Shown here: positions 5,470-13,270 of the stretch, piece after piece
Position numbering within the stretch: position 1 is the first letter of the stretch
Layout: each line of letters begins with the position of its first letter
Source of the DNA: Candidatus Atribacteria bacterium
GTDB taxonomy: Bacteria > Atribacterota > JS1 > SB-45 > 34-128
Assembly: GCA_003451675.1 (NCBI GenBank)
Contig: DMCY01000021.1
Span: forward strand, 4,976 to 29,072
DNA length: 24,097 nt
Reading direction: 5' to 3'
Made by a program: the position numbers and the translations under genes
The notes under the pieces: generated by a model
The model's database searches: none
What the model was told of the DNA's origin: nothing
What the model saw: only the letters and a program-made list of their open reading frames with translations

Positions 5470-7458
5470 ATGGAGTTAAACAAAAAAAATGAAGTAGAAA
5501 AACCAGAAAAAAAATCTAAAGAAGAAATGAATGAAATGATTAACCAATCTTTAGAAAAATTTAAAAAAATAAAAAGAGGAGATATAATTAAAGGACAGAT
5601 AATGAAAGTCGACGAAGATGGATATTTGGTCGATATAAAATATAAAATGGAGGGGCATCTTCCCAAAACCGAAAAATCACTCTTTTCCAAAGAAGAAGGA
5701 AACATAACCCATACCTTAGAGATTGGTGATGAAATCTATCTATATGTTGTTAGTGTTGATGAAAAAAATGGAAATGTTACTTTATCAAGAGAGAAGGCAA
5801 AATACTTTCAGTTATGGGAAAAACTCAATGAAATATTCAGAAAGAAAGAAAAAATTAGCGCAGAAGTAATTGAAAAAAATTCAGCTGGTCTAATTGTTAA
5901 TGTAGGTATAAAAGGATTTGTTCCTAAATCTCAGATAGAAACCAAATTTATAAAGGATGAAGATTTAGATAAATATATCGGAAAAAAGTTAGATTTCGTC
6001 ATAATTAAACTGGAAAAAAGGGAGAACAAAGTTATTCTCTCTCATCGTCTAATTGTAGAGAAAGAACGTAAAGTAATGCACAGAAAAACATTAGCTGATT
6101 TAAAAGTTGGACAAGAAAAAGAAGGGATTGTAACCAACATTACAAAATTTGGAGCATTTGTTGATATAGGTGGAGTCGAAGGATTGCTTCATATTTCAGA
6201 AATTACCTGGCGTGATATGAAGGATGCTACTAAATTACTAAAAGTTGGGGATAAAATCAAGGTAAAAATTATTGACTACAATAAAGAAAATAAAAAAATA
6301 TCCTTGAGTATAAAACAATTTTCCCCGGATCCCTGGAAGGATGTTAAAGAAAAGTATTCTATTGGTGACGAAATAGAAGGAAAAGTGATAAAAATTAAAG
6401 ATTTTGGCGCATTTGTTGAAATAGAAGAGGGCCTTAACGGTTTATTGCATATTTCGGAAATGGCCTGGGCCTATGTAAAGAATCCTTCAGAATTAGTTTC
6501 CAAAGGAGAAGTTTTAAAATTGAGAATTTTAGAGATCGAACCTGAGAAAAAGAAAATATCTTTAGGTTTAAAGCAATTATTAACTAACCCCTGGGAGGAT
6601 GTTAAGAAAAAATATCCTATTGGCTCTGTCGTGGAAGGGAAAATCACTCAAGTAACTTCTTATGGAGCTAATGTGGAGCTGGAAGCAGGCGTATCCGGTG
6701 TAGTTCATTTGTCTGAGATTGATTGGGAATATGTGGAAAGACCTTCTGCCATATTAAAAAAATATATGGTACTTCCTTTAAAAGTAATAAAAATAGATGA
6801 GGATGCCCACTTAATATTTTTAAGTAGAAAACGAACTTTACCCAACCCCTGGGAGGATATAGATAAATTTTATAAGATAGATTCTATTGTAAAAGGCAAG
6901 GTAATAAGAGTTAGAGATTTTGGAGCATTTGTTAAATTAGATAAGGGAATAGAGGGATTTGTACCTGTGTCTGAAATAGACTGGGAAAGAATTAAACATC
7001 CTAATGAAAAATTAAAAAAAGATAACGAATATGAATTTAAGGTAATAAAAATAGATAAAGAAAAATTTCAGCTGACTTTAAGTAAAAAAAGATTATTACC
7101 AGACCCCTGGTTAGAGATTAAAAAGAAATATGCGGTCGGAACTTTAGTGGAAGGTAAGGTAGTAAATCTTACCGATTTTGGAGCATTTATAAATTTAGAA
7201 GATAATATTGATGGCTTGGTTCCATTATCAGAAATATCCCATAAAAAAATAGATAATCCGGAAAGCGTTCTTTCAGTCGGAGAAGAAGTGACAACTTTGG
7301 TGATAAAATTGGATAGTCGAAGGAAAAAGATAAGTTTAAGTATTAGAAGAGCTGAAAAAGAAGAACAAAAAAGATTTATGAAAGAGTATAATAAAAAGCA
7401 GAGTGTAGATAAAATATTGTTTAAGGATTTATTCGGAGACATGTTCGACAAGAAATAA
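5470..7458 (+). CDS. rpsA: Ribosomal protein S1-like protein with seven S1 repeats
   Basis: S1 binds mRNA on the 30S subunit and helps initiation on weak or structured leaders. I start it at ATG 5470 (MELNKKNEVEK), after AAGGAAGG at 5451-5458; the product is 662 aa. After a charged N-terminal stretch (1-35) I count seven S1 OB-fold repeats, at about 36-110, 128-200, 211-282, 296-368, 382-455, 468-540 and 554-626. Repeats 3, 4, 6 and 7 carry the canonical GxVxxxxxFGAFV(or I)xL core and HISE or PxSE. Repeats 3-7 are joined by linkers such as DPWKDVKEKY and NPWEDVKKKY. E. coli S1 has six repeats and is 557 aa, so this protein has one extra. The first two repeats are the most divergent, as in other S1 proteins that use them for ribosome docking. 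It could alternatively be a general S1-domain RNA-binding protein, but length and layout favour rpsA. Confidence 0.9.
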   Translation: MELNKKNEVEKPEKKSKEEMNEMINQSLEKFKKIKRGDIIKGQIMKVDEDGYLVDIKYKMEGHLPKTEKSLFSKEEGNITHTLEIGDEIYLYVVSVDEKNGNVTLSREKAKYFQLWEKLNEIFRKKEKISAEVIEKNSAGLIVNVGIKGFVPKSQIETKFIKDEDLDKYIGKKLDFVIIKLEKRENKVILSHRLIVEKERKVMHRKTLADLKVGQEKEGIVTNITKFGAFVDIGGVEGLLHISEITWRDMKDATKLLKVGDKIKVKIIDYNKENKKISLSIKQFSPDPWKDVKEKYSIGDEIEGKVIKIKDFGAFVEIEEGLNGLLHISEMAWAYVKNPSELVSKGEVLKLRILEIEPEKKKISLGLKQLLTNPWEDVKKKYPIGSVVEGKITQVTSYGANVELEAGVSGVVHLSEIDWEYVERPSAILKKYMVLPLKVIKIDEDAHLIFLSRKRTLPNPWEDIDKFYKIDSIVKGKVIRVRDFGAFVKLDKGIEGFVPVSEIDWERIKHPNEKLKKDNEYEFKVIKIDKEKFQLTLSKKRLLPDPWLEIKKKYAVGTLVEGKVVNLTDFGAFINLEDNIDGLVPLSEISHKKIDNPESVLSVGEEVTTLVIKLDSRRKKISLSIRRAEKEEQKRFMKEYNKKQSVDKILFKDLFGDMFDKK

Positions 7459-7528
7459 ATCGAAAAGCACAAAGCTATAATTTAAAATTCAAAACATTTT
7501 TACATAAAGTATTGTTTTTATTGTAGGG

Positions 7529-7609
7529 GTCGGATTTATCCGACTCGTCATCATTCTCTGTCATTCCCGCGAAAGCGGGAATCTATCCTTGACAGGCGAG
7601 ACGCCTGTC
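7529..7609. repeat. Cluster of three different palindromes
   Basis: GTCGGAT-TT-ATCCGAC (7529-7544) equals the palindrome at 3732. GTCATTCCCGCGAAAGCGGG (starting 7560) is a well-known widespread intergenic palindrome with CCCGC/GCGGG arms. GACAGGCG-AGA-CGCCTGTC (7591-7609) recurs reversed at the right edge of the window (24081-24097). Confidence 0.75.
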
Positions 7610-7690
7610 CTACGAGGATACCGGGTTTAATAAATTAAAGACATACCTATTAACAATCTATATTTCTTAGATAGGTGAACGTTTATATAG

Positions 7691-7815
7691 TTAATTAGTT
7701 AACTAGTTTGTACCGATTTCTTAACCAGCTAACCAGGTAACCAGCTAACCATGTAACCAAATGTATACGCTCTACGCTAAACGCTATACGCTAGTTTGCA
7801 CGAGATACGTATTAT
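7691..7815 (-). repeat. Composite repeat, inverted
   Basis: Octamers AACCAGCT, AACCAGGT, AACCAGCT, AACCATGT, AACCAAAT (from 7722) are followed by heptamers TATACGC, TCTACGC, TAAACGC, TATACGC (7764-7791). On the minus strand the order is heptamers, ATTTGG, octamers, as in the plus-strand composites. Confidence 0.8.
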
Positions 7816-7837
7816 AAGTACGGTGGGAGTTATTGAA

Positions 7838-9553
7838 ATGGAAATGCCCAAAAAACCCTATACTAATAAAAGAATCGGAGATATTTTAATTGAACAGGGA
7901 TTAATTACCCCCCAACAGTTAAAAGAAGCCCTTGAAGCGCAAAAAAACGGTAACAAGAAACGATTGGGTGAAATATTCGTTGAAACAGGGGTAATCACCA
8001 GGGAAGAACTATATGAGGTCTTGCAATATGTTTATGAAGCAGAATATGTAGACCTATCAAATTATGTAATAGACCCGGAAGTAATATCTCTTATCTCCGA
8101 GAAAACCGCTTTACAGTTTAAATTAATCCCCATAAGTAAAAATGATGATGAATTAATCATTGCTATGGCTAATCCATTAGATGTTTACGCTATAGATTTT
8201 ATAAGAGATCATACTAAGATAAAAAAAATTAAATCATTATTGGCCCCTGAAGAGGATATTCTAAATGCTATTAATAATTATTATGAATTGGGCGGATATG
8301 ACGACATAATTGAAAAATTAGGTACGGAAGTAGTATTTAAAGAAGAGGAAGAAGAGGAAGATTCTAAAAAATTAGAAGCAATAAGTAAGGAGGCCCCGAT
8401 TATTCAGTTGGTAAATATGTTAATTGTGCAAGGTGTTAAGGACAGAGCAAGTGATATTCATATTGAACCAGACGAAAAAGGGCTTTTAATTCGGTTCCGC
8501 ATTGATGGAATACTGCATGATTTCAAAGCTTTACCTAATACAATTAAATCCGCGGTTGTATCCCGAGTAAAAATATTAGCTAAGATGGATATTGCTGAAA
8601 GGCGACTTCCTCAAGATGGACGTTTCCAGGTAAAATTCGGAACCAGGGAAGTGGACTTAAGAGTTTCAACTATACCTACTGTATTAGGTGAGAAAGTTGT
8701 TTTGAGATTATTGGACAAAAGTAAAGGATTGATAAAATTGGAACAACTTGGATTCATCCCTGAGCAATTAGATGAATTTAAGTCGATAATCACTAAATCT
8801 TATGGAATAATCTTGCTAACCGGACCTACTGGAAGCGGAAAAACTACTACTTTATATGCCGCTCTAAATGAAGTAAATTCTAAAGATAAGAATGTTATAA
8901 CTGTAGAAGACCCGGTAGAATATAAATTAAACAGAATAAATCAAATTCAAATAAAGCCAAAAATTAATTTAACTTTTGCTAACACACTACGTTCAATATT
9001 AAGGCAGGATCCGGATATTATAATGGTAGGAGAAATAAGAGATGCCGAAACTGCTCAAATTGCTGTTCAAGCAGCTTTAACCGGACATTTAGTTTTCAGT
9101 ACTCTTCATACTAATGATGCAGCCAGTGCCTTAACCAGATTGATTGATATGGATGTTGAAACATTTCTGATTTCATCTTCGGTAATAGCAGTAATAGCTC
9201 AAAGATTAGTTAGGGTTATATGTGAAAAATGCAAAGAGGAATATATTCCTGGAGAAAATGTAATGCGCGGACTTAACATTAAGGACAACTCAAATAATGA
9301 TGGCAAAATTAAGTTGTACAGAGGGACGGGTTGTCCTTTTTGCAAGAATACAGGATATTATGGAAGAACTTCTATATATGAACTTATTGTCCTGGATGAA
9401 GAGATTCGGTCATTAATAATATCAAAAGCCTCAAGTAATATAATCAAAGATGCTGCAATAAAAAAAGGAATGAAAACGCTAAAGGATAGTGGGATGGAAA
9501 AAGTAATGCAAGGAATTACTACTATTGAAGAAGTGCTGAGAGTCGCAGGATAG
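7838..9553 (+). CDS. pilB: Type IV pilus assembly ATPase PilB (first copy)
   Basis: Hexameric cytoplasmic ATPase that powers pilin polymerisation, or the equivalent type II secretion GspE. I start it at ATG 7838, 8 nt after GGTGGGAG; the product is 571 aa. The N-terminal MshEN-type region (about 5-160) has RIGDILIEQGLITPQQL and ANPLDVYAIDF. The ATPase core has Walker A GPTGSGKTTT (329-338), Asp box DPVEYKL, Walker B IIMVGEIRD, and the His box TGHLVFSTLHTNDA. A four-Cys zinc site is formed by CEKC (462, 465) and CPFC (499, 502), typical of PilB/GspE and absent from PilT. The paralogue at 17489 lies next to pilC, whereas this copy stands alone between rpsA and alaS. Whether the two are interchangeable or specialised is not visible. 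Confidence 0.93.
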   Translation: MEMPKKPYTNKRIGDILIEQGLITPQQLKEALEAQKNGNKKRLGEIFVETGVITREELYEVLQYVYEAEYVDLSNYVIDPEVISLISEKTALQFKLIPISKNDDELIIAMANPLDVYAIDFIRDHTKIKKIKSLLAPEEDILNAINNYYELGGYDDIIEKLGTEVVFKEEEEEEDSKKLEAISKEAPIIQLVNMLIVQGVKDRASDIHIEPDEKGLLIRFRIDGILHDFKALPNTIKSAVVSRVKILAKMDIAERRLPQDGRFQVKFGTREVDLRVSTIPTVLGEKVVLRLLDKSKGLIKLEQLGFIPEQLDEFKSIITKSYGIILLTGPTGSGKTTTLYAALNEVNSKDKNVITVEDPVEYKLNRINQIQIKPKINLTFANTLRSILRQDPDIIMVGEIRDAETAQIAVQAALTGHLVFSTLHTNDAASALTRLIDMDVETFLISSSVIAVIAQRLVRVICEKCKEEYIPGENVMRGLNIKDNSNNDGKIKLYRGTGCPFCKNTGYYGRTSIYELIVLDEEIRSLIISKASSNIIKDAAIKKGMKTLKDSGMEKVMQGITTIEEVLRVAG

Positions 9554-9561
9554 GTGAAAAC

Positions 9562-9660
9562 CGTATCTCGTATCTCGTGAATCGTATCTCGTATTTGGTT
9601 AGCTAGTTTGTTGGTTACCTGGTTAACTGGTTTAGGGAAGAGAAGAAAGAAAACAGAAGT
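9562..9660 (+). repeat. Composite repeat: heptamers, octamers, purine-rich tail
   Basis: ATCTCGT, ATCTCGT, GAATCGT, ATCTCGT heptamers (9564-9591), then ATTTGG, octamers TTAGCTAG, TTTGTTGG, TTACCTGG, TTAACTGG (9599-9630), then TTTAGGGAAGAGAAGAAAG. It continues into AGAATAAAAAAACAGAAATG, which also occurs after the 3580 unit. It ends at the REP-like start of the GIY-YIG gene. Confidence 0.85.
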
Positions 9661-9678
9661 AAGAATAAAAAAACAGAA

Positions 9679-10002
9679 ATGTCATTGCGAGGCGAAGCCG
9701 TGGCAATCCCTTTTAATAGGAAGCGATATTATGTTTACATAATGACTAATAAGATAAATACCGTTTTATATACCGGAGTTACCAGCGATTTAAAGAAAAG
9801 AATTTGGGAACATAAAGAAAAAGTAATTGAGGGATTTACAAAAAAATATAATATCAATAAATTAGTTTTTTTTGAAATATATAATGACCCCGAAAATGCC
9901 ATATTAAGAGAAAAACAGATAAAAGCAGGTCCAAGGACTAAGAAAGTTAAATTGATTATGGGAATTAATCCGGAATGGAAAGATTTGTATAATAAACTAT
10001 AA
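9679..10002 (+). CDS. Small GIY-YIG nuclease domain protein
   Basis: Predicted single-domain endonuclease of the short GIY-YIG group (UvrC-like, often 80-100 aa). YYVYIMTNKINTVLYTGVTS carries the family YVY...YTG pair; DLKKRIWEHKEK supplies the conserved Arg and His; the later Glu/Lys-rich stretch ENAILREKQIKAG is typical. The ATG at 9679 gives 107 aa and starts inside a REP-like repeat (MSLRGEAVAIPF...). GTG 9700, after a GAGGCGAAG stretch, would shorten it by seven residues. No ATG lies closer to YYVYIM, so the repeat supplies the start either way. A second REP-like palindrome follows 5 nt behind the stop. The natural substrate is unknown; a role in spreading the flanking repeats is my inference. 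Confidence 0.85.
   Translation: MSLRGEAVAIPFNRKRYYVYIMTNKINTVLYTGVTSDLKKRIWEHKEKVIEGFTKKYNINKLVFFEIYNDPENAILREKQIKAGPRTKKVKLIMGINPEWKDLYNKL
9681..9710 (+). repeat. REP-like half element overlapping the GIY-YIG start
   Basis: GTCATTGCGAGGCGAAGCCG followed by TGGCAATCCC. It matches the left half of the palindrome at 5290. It is translated as the N-terminus of the GIY-YIG protein if ATG 9679 is used. Confidence 0.8.
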
Positions 10003-10007
10003 AACAT

Positions 10008-10074
10008 GTCATTGCAAATAGCAGTTATATAATGTGGTGAGATTGCTTCGGTCGTTTTACTCCCTCGCAATGAC
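10008..10074. repeat. REP-like palindrome behind the GIY-YIG gene
   Basis: Outer ends GTCATTGC (10008-10015) and GCAATGAC (10067-10074) are exact inverted repeats. The right half GAGATTGCTTCGGTCG...CTCGCAATGAC (10039-10074) is canonical. The left half is degenerate. Confidence 0.8.
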
Positions 10075-10104
10075 AGACTACTCTTTTAATTAATCAAAAT
10101 AGTT

Positions 10105-10110
10105 TATAAT
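10105..10110 (+). promoter_or_regulatory. Possible -10 element upstream of alaS
   Basis: TATAAT lies 8 nt before GGAAGGAG and 27 nt before the chosen start. I do not see a convincing -35 at 16-18 nt upstream, so this is tentative. Confidence 0.3.
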
Positions 10111-10136
10111 ATTTTTTGGAAGGAGTAATGGTACAC

Positions 10137-12824
10137 GTGAACTACATGACCAGCAGTGAAATAAGAGAAAAATTTTTGAAATTCTTCGAAAGCAAAGGAC
10201 ACAAAATAATACCAGGTGCCTCTCTGGTACCCTCAGATCCCAGTATTTTACTAACCATTGCCGGAATGGTTCCCTTTAAGCCAATATTTTTAGGTCAGGT
10301 TAAATCTTCATTAAAAAGGGCAACCACCAGCCAGAAGTGCATTCGGACAAACGATATTGAAAATGTCGGGAGAACCGCTCGTCACCATACTTTTTTTGAA
10401 ATGTTAGGAAACTTTTCTTTTGGCGATTATTTTAAAGAAGATGCAATTAAATGGGCCTGGGAATTTTTTACAGAAGTTATAGGATTTCCTGAAGAAAAAT
10501 TGTGGGTCTCCATATTTAAGGATGATGACGAATCATATGATATCTGGCACAATCTTATAGGTCTTCCCGAAAAAAGAATTATTAGACTGGGTGAAGAAGA
10601 TAATTTTTGGAAAGTAGGTCCGACTGGACCTTGCGGACCTTGTTCTGAAATATATATAGATTTAGGTGAAGAGAAAGCGTCAAAAGAAGGCGGCGGAGTA
10701 GGTGTTGATGAAAGATACCTGGAATTATGGAATTTGGTATTTATGCAATACAATCGTGAGGAAGACGGTACATTGACTCCTTTACCAAAGCAAAATATTG
10801 ATACCGGTTTAGGTTTAGAAAGAATTACCTCTGTTTTACAAAAAGTTGACACAGATTTTGAAACAGATTTATTTTTACCCATTATAAAATTTGTTGCTCA
10901 AAACGCTGGCATAAAATATAAAGAAGATAAGAAAAAGGACTTAGCTTTAAAGGTAATTGCTGATCATATAAGGGCTCTCGTTTTTATGATTTCTGATGGA
11001 ATAACCCCTTCTAATGAAGGCAGAGGATATGTCCTTCGGATGTTATTAAGAAGAGCTTTTCGTTATGGAAAGGTTATTAACTATAACCAGCCATTTTTAT
11101 ATGAAGTAGCTCCGGTAGCAATAGATTTAATGAAAGAAGTATATCCGGAAACTTATAAAGAGGAAAATCGCATCTGCCAGATAATCCTTTCCGAAGAAAA
11201 AAGATTTCAGGAAACTTTAAATGTTGGAATACAAATATTAGATAATTTAAAGGAAGAACTAAAACAAAAGAATAAAGATAAACTTAGCGGAAGAGATGCA
11301 TTTAAACTTTACGATACATATGGATTTCCTTTAGAATTAACCAGAGATATCCTGGAAGAAGATGGCTACGGGATTGAAGAAGATGATTTTAAAAATGAAA
11401 TGAAAATTCAAAGGGAAAGATCCAGAAAATCGTGGGTAAAAACCAAAGTAAGGGTTGAAGATGATAAAATTAATCAGAAATTATACCAGGATATTTTAAA
11501 AGAACGGGGAGAGACAGAATTTATAGGATATGATTTTGTTGAAGCTAAAAGCAAAGTAATTGCTATTATAAAAGATGATAAATTAGTAAATAAGGCAATA
11601 CAGGGAGATAAATGCAAAATATTTTTAGAAAAGACACCATTTTATGCTGAAAAAGGTGGACAGATTGGAGATAAGGGAATTATAACTTCCCCAATTAAAA
11701 ATAATCTGCTAATAGAAATATCAGATACCCAAACTCCTACCGAAGGTCTGATTGCTCATTTTGCCGAAGTAAGTAAAGGGGAAATAAAAGTTGGAGATGA
11801 AGTATTAGCCAGGATAGATTTATCTGTAAGAAAGGCCATTGCCCGAAATCATACTGCTACACATCTTCTGCACCGAGCACTTCGAGATGTATTGGGGGAC
11901 CACGTAAAACAATCCGGCTCCGCAGTAAACAACCATCATCTTCGTTTTGATTTTAACCATTTTGCCCCTTTAACTATAGAAGAATTAGGAAAAATAGAAA
12001 ATTTAGTAAATGAAAAAATATTGGATGAATTAAAAGTAGAAACGAAGATTACTACTTTCGATAAAGCAAAAGAAATGGGAGCAATAGCTCTCTTTGGCGA
12101 AAAATATGGTGAACAGGTAAGAGTTGTAAAAATCGGAGAGTTTAGCTCAGAATTATGCGGGGGAACTCATTTAGATTCTACTTCTAACATCGGTTTGTTC
12201 AAAATATTGAATGAAGAAGGGATAGGAAGCGGTATAAGAAGAATTGAGGCGGTAACCGGCGATAGAGCTTTAAAATATATTAAGGAAAAAGAAAATATTA
12301 TCAACGAAGTTTCGGACAAATTAAATACCATACCTTCTGAAATACCGCTAAAGATTAATCAGCTCATAGATGATACTAACAATATGAAAAGGGAAATCAA
12401 AATTATTCGCCATAAATTAACCCGTTATGAAGTTGATGGATTGATTTCCAAAAAGAAGGAAATTAAGGGAATAAATATTATATCAGTCAAAGTTAAAGCA
12501 GCAGATAATAATGGCTTGAGGAATTGGGGAGATCTAATTAAAGATAAGATTAAATCTGGTATTGTAGTACTCGGGACAAAATTAGATAATGGTAAAGTTG
12601 CATTATTAGTAATGGTTACCGATGATTTAGTGCAAAAAGGTTATGATGCTGGAAATATTATAAAAGCTATTGCCCCGATTGTCGGTGGAAAAGGTGGCGG
12701 AAAGAAAACAATGGCTCAAGCCGGAGGGCAAAAAGCAGACAAACTAAACCAGGCCTTGGAAAAAGTATTTAATTTACCAATTCTCCAATGCACCAATTCT
12801 CCAATTGGAGAAATAAAAAAATAA
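10137..12824 (+). CDS. alaS: Alanyl-tRNA synthetase
   Basis: Charges tRNA(Ala) and edits mischarged Ser/Gly-tRNA(Ala). The ribosome site GGAAGGAG (10118-10125) is followed by in-frame ATG 10128 (too close), GTG 10137 and ATG 10146. I choose GTG 10137, because (M)NYMTSSEIREKF matches common AlaRS starts; ATG 10146 is possible. The product is about 895 aa. The aminoacylation core has GRTARHHTFFEMLGNFSFGD and NIDTGLGLERI. The editing domain has HTATHLLHRAL (from 572) and CGGTH (674-678), the zinc ligands. The C-Ala domain ends in the Gly-rich GGKGGGKKTMAQAGG. The last 17 residues (NLPILQCTNSPIGEIKK) are encoded by octamer repeats at 12771-12821, so the natural end has been overwritten or extended. 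The four-helix-bundle gene follows after 12 nt. Confidence 0.95.
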   Translation: MNYMTSSEIREKFLKFFESKGHKIIPGASLVPSDPSILLTIAGMVPFKPIFLGQVKSSLKRATTSQKCIRTNDIENVGRTARHHTFFEMLGNFSFGDYFKEDAIKWAWEFFTEVIGFPEEKLWVSIFKDDDESYDIWHNLIGLPEKRIIRLGEEDNFWKVGPTGPCGPCSEIYIDLGEEKASKEGGGVGVDERYLELWNLVFMQYNREEDGTLTPLPKQNIDTGLGLERITSVLQKVDTDFETDLFLPIIKFVAQNAGIKYKEDKKKDLALKVIADHIRALVFMISDGITPSNEGRGYVLRMLLRRAFRYGKVINYNQPFLYEVAPVAIDLMKEVYPETYKEENRICQIILSEEKRFQETLNVGIQILDNLKEELKQKNKDKLSGRDAFKLYDTYGFPLELTRDILEEDGYGIEEDDFKNEMKIQRERSRKSWVKTKVRVEDDKINQKLYQDILKERGETEFIGYDFVEAKSKVIAIIKDDKLVNKAIQGDKCKIFLEKTPFYAEKGGQIGDKGIITSPIKNNLLIEISDTQTPTEGLIAHFAEVSKGEIKVGDEVLARIDLSVRKAIARNHTATHLLHRALRDVLGDHVKQSGSAVNNHHLRFDFNHFAPLTIEELGKIENLVNEKILDELKVETKITTFDKAKEMGAIALFGEKYGEQVRVVKIGEFSSELCGGTHLDSTSNIGLFKILNEEGIGSGIRRIEAVTGDRALKYIKEKENIINEVSDKLNTIPSEIPLKINQLIDDTNNMKREIKIIRHKLTRYEVDGLISKKKEIKGINIISVKVKAADNNGLRNWGDLIKDKIKSGIVVLGTKLDNGKVALLVMVTDDLVQKGYDAGNIIKAIAPIVGGKGGGKKTMAQAGGQKADKLNQALEKVFNLPILQCTNSPIGEIKK
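12771..12810 (-). repeat. Octamer repeats (GGTCAATT type, inverted) inside the alaS 3' end
   Basis: AATTTACC, AATTCTCC, AATGCACC, AATTCTCC, AATTGGAG in 8-nt register. The array is in inverted orientation relative to the one behind the four-helix-bundle gene (13271-13390), so the two could pair in RNA around that gene. Confidence 0.85.
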
Positions 12825-12836
12825 GGAGAATTTTAT

Positions 12837-13259
12837 TTGGCGACTATAAAATCATTTGAAGAATTGCCAGTTTGGAAAGATGCAAGAAAATTTGCAAACA
12901 AAATATATAATTTAACTAAGAAATTCCCTAAAGAAGAAAATTACGGATTAATTTCACAAATTACCCCTGCTGCGGTTTCTGTTGGTTCTAAAATTGCAGA
13001 AGGATTTGACCATTATTCCAAAAAAGATTTTATAAAATATTTAATCATAGCCAGAGGTTCAATCTCTGAAATTCAGAATGACTTATACATTGCTTTAGAT
13101 TTAAAATATATTAACCAGGATGATTTTCAGGAAGCCTATGCTTTAACTAAAGACCTGGGGAAACAAATTAATGGTTTTGTTAAGTATCTAAGGGCATACG
13201 ATAAAAATAATTCGAAAACAAACAAGCTTAACGAAGAATCAAATTACTATCAGTTCTAA
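12837..13259 (+). CDS. Four-helix-bundle protein (23S rRNA intervening-sequence / S23 family), copy 1
   Basis: Small helical protein of the family first seen in intervening sequences of bacterial 23S rRNA and related to the Avd accessory proteins of diversity-generating retroelements; its molecular role is poorly known. It starts at TTG 12837, 8 nt after GGAG in AAGGAGAA. The product is 140 aa. FEELPVWKDARKFANKIYNLTKKFP is the standard first helix. The second helix reads TPAAVSVGSKIAEGFDHYS, where the other copy has TRAAVSIGSNIAEGFDRYS. The usual Arg and the near-invariant Asn of SNIAEG are therefore changed here (R to P, N to K), which suggests decay or altered function. GSISEIQNDLYIALDL follows. 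The gene is bounded by inverted octamer arrays, and the leader AAGGAGAATTTTATTTG is shared with the copy at 16162. Confidence 0.9.
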   Translation: MATIKSFEELPVWKDARKFANKIYNLTKKFPKEENYGLISQITPAAVSVGSKIAEGFDHYSKKDFIKYLIIARGSISEIQNDLYIALDLKYINQDDFQEAYALTKDLGKQINGFVKYLRAYDKNNSKTNKLNEESNYYQF

Positions 13260-13270
13260 AATATTAACCT

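Larger units (their letters stand above)
7459..7837. other. Repeat-filled region between rpsA and pilB1
   Basis: About 380 nt with no gene. It holds palindromes at 7529-7609 and an inverted octamer/heptamer composite at 7691-7815. Between them (7625-7690) the sequence is A/T-rich and featureless to me. The pilB1 ribosome site GGTGGGAG (7822-7829) closes the region. Confidence 0.65.

Noticed and set aside
5388..5705. Minus-strand open frame over the S1 gene start
   Set aside because: It is the complement of a strongly supported coding region, with low-complexity Ser/Phe/Ile composition. The same applies to all other minus-strand frames of similar size in the window.
12837..13259. Part of a diversity-generating retroelement (Avd-like protein)
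   Set aside because: No reverse transcriptase and no template/variable repeat pair are visible in the window.
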